Shown here: one piece after another, positions 5,255 through 5,404 of the stretch
Position numbering within the stretch: the first letter of the stretch is position 1
Layout of the letters: every line of letters begins with the position of its first letter
Assembly: GCA_046303375.1 (NCBI GenBank)
Contig: JBKCGB010000008.1
Span: forward strand, 1-5,404
Origin: UBA965 sp046303375
GTDB taxonomy: Bacteria; Chloroflexota; Chloroflexia; Chloroflexales; Roseiflexaceae
Reading direction: 5' to 3'
DNA length: 5,404 bases
Translations under genes and position numbers: made by a program
Notes under the pieces: generated by a model
What the model saw: only the letters and a program-made list of their open reading frames with translations
Told to the model about the DNA's origin: nothing
Database searches by the model: none

Positions 5255-5295
5255 ATTGTACACCATGACATTGGGGGGCGGGGGTGACATCGGGG
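5255..5295 (-). promoter_or_regulatory. Putative promoter of the serine hydrolase with tandem direct repeats
   Basis: On the minus strand TACAAT (5260 to 5255) is a good -10 box, placing a start near 5248 and a leader of about 47 bases. No -35 box is found. In its place are two 11-base direct repeats, CCCCGATGTCA (5295 to 5285) and CCCCAATGTCA (5276 to 5266), 19 bp apart, about two helical turns. This arrangement is typical of a promoter that needs a bound activator, or of a repressor site. The plus strand here carries G6-C-G5 (5273-5284). Confidence 0.4.
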
Positions 5296-5323
5296 CGCAT
5301 ATTTTCGCCCATGCATCATACCG

Positions 5324-5404
5324 CTATACCTCTGGAATGCCCAAATGTGTGCGTACCGCTTGTGCCACAGCCAGACCCACGGGTGTGATATCGATGTTGT
5401 GATT
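5324..5404 (-). CDS. C-terminal 26 codons of an unidentified gene
   Basis: The minus strand is open from the right edge to a TAG at 5324-5326 and encodes a tail ending ITPVGLAVAQAVRTHLGIPEV, which looks like a regular amphipathic C-terminal helix. The fragment is too short to name. It lies about 120 bases upstream of the serine hydrolase start on the same strand, with no terminator hairpin seen between, so read-through into the hydrolase gene is possible. That it is coding is inferred only from its plausible composition and the open frame. Confidence 0.45.
   Translation of the reverse strand, partial: NHNIDITPVGLAVAQAVRTHLGIPEV

Noticed and set aside
5273..5295. G-quadruplex on the plus strand (G6-C-G5-N7-G4)
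   Set aside because: Only three separated G-runs are present; a four-tract quadruplex needs the first run split with no loop. The G-richness is better explained as part of the direct repeats.
5202..5312. N-terminal extension of the serine hydrolase from ATG 5312
   Set aside because: It covers the candidate -10 box and direct repeats, includes a proline-rich stretch encoded by the C-run, and has no family match; ATG 5201 has a ribosome-binding site.

Overview
The window is a stretch of ordinary bacterial chromosome: short intergenic gaps, Shine-Dalgarno sequences, intrinsic terminators and a sigma70-like promoter. The base composition is moderately GC-rich. The orotate phosphoribosyltransferase has the RSxAKxHG loop seen in Gram-positive-type enzymes, and the ribbon-helix-helix protein resembles VapB antitoxins common in Chloroflexota and cyanobacteria. 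A Chloroflexota-like host is my best guess, but it is weakly supported. No rRNA, tRNA, CRISPR array, insertion sequence or integrase was seen.

Layout from left to right. (1) An Hsp70-family ATPase (YegD/DnaK-like) on the minus strand fills 1-1365; its C-terminus lies beyond the left edge. (2) Only 14 bp away and divergent is pyrE (1380-2003, +), whose ribosome-binding site shares a small palindrome with that of the Hsp70 gene. (3) After an 80-bp gap with two interlocking inverted repeats comes an exported CIA30-domain protein (2087-2701, +). (4) A convergent minus-strand gene (2724-2975) encodes a solitary VapB-like ribbon-helix-helix antitoxin. It has its own intrinsic terminator and a promoter overlapped by a near-perfect 32-bp inverted repeat. 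(5) At 2992-3057 lies a short degenerate copy of the last codons of the next gene. (6) A PHB-depolymerase/feruloyl-esterase-like alpha/beta hydrolase follows (3219-4034, +). (7) Convergent with it is a class C beta-lactamase-fold serine hydrolase (4095-5201, -), with a strong 12-bp-stem terminator between the two. (8) The last 26 codons of another minus-strand gene reach the right edge (5324-5404).

The genes do not form one obvious pathway. pyrE is core pyrimidine biosynthesis and may be co-transcribed with the CIA30 gene. The two hydrolases are unrelated folds and face each other. The most interesting signals lie between the genes: the shared dual ribosome-binding palindrome, the autoregulation-type operator of an antitoxin that has no toxin beside it, the remnant of a duplicated esterase gene, and a possible pseudoknot ahead of the CIA30 gene. 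I did not find clear evidence of a wholly new multi-gene system.
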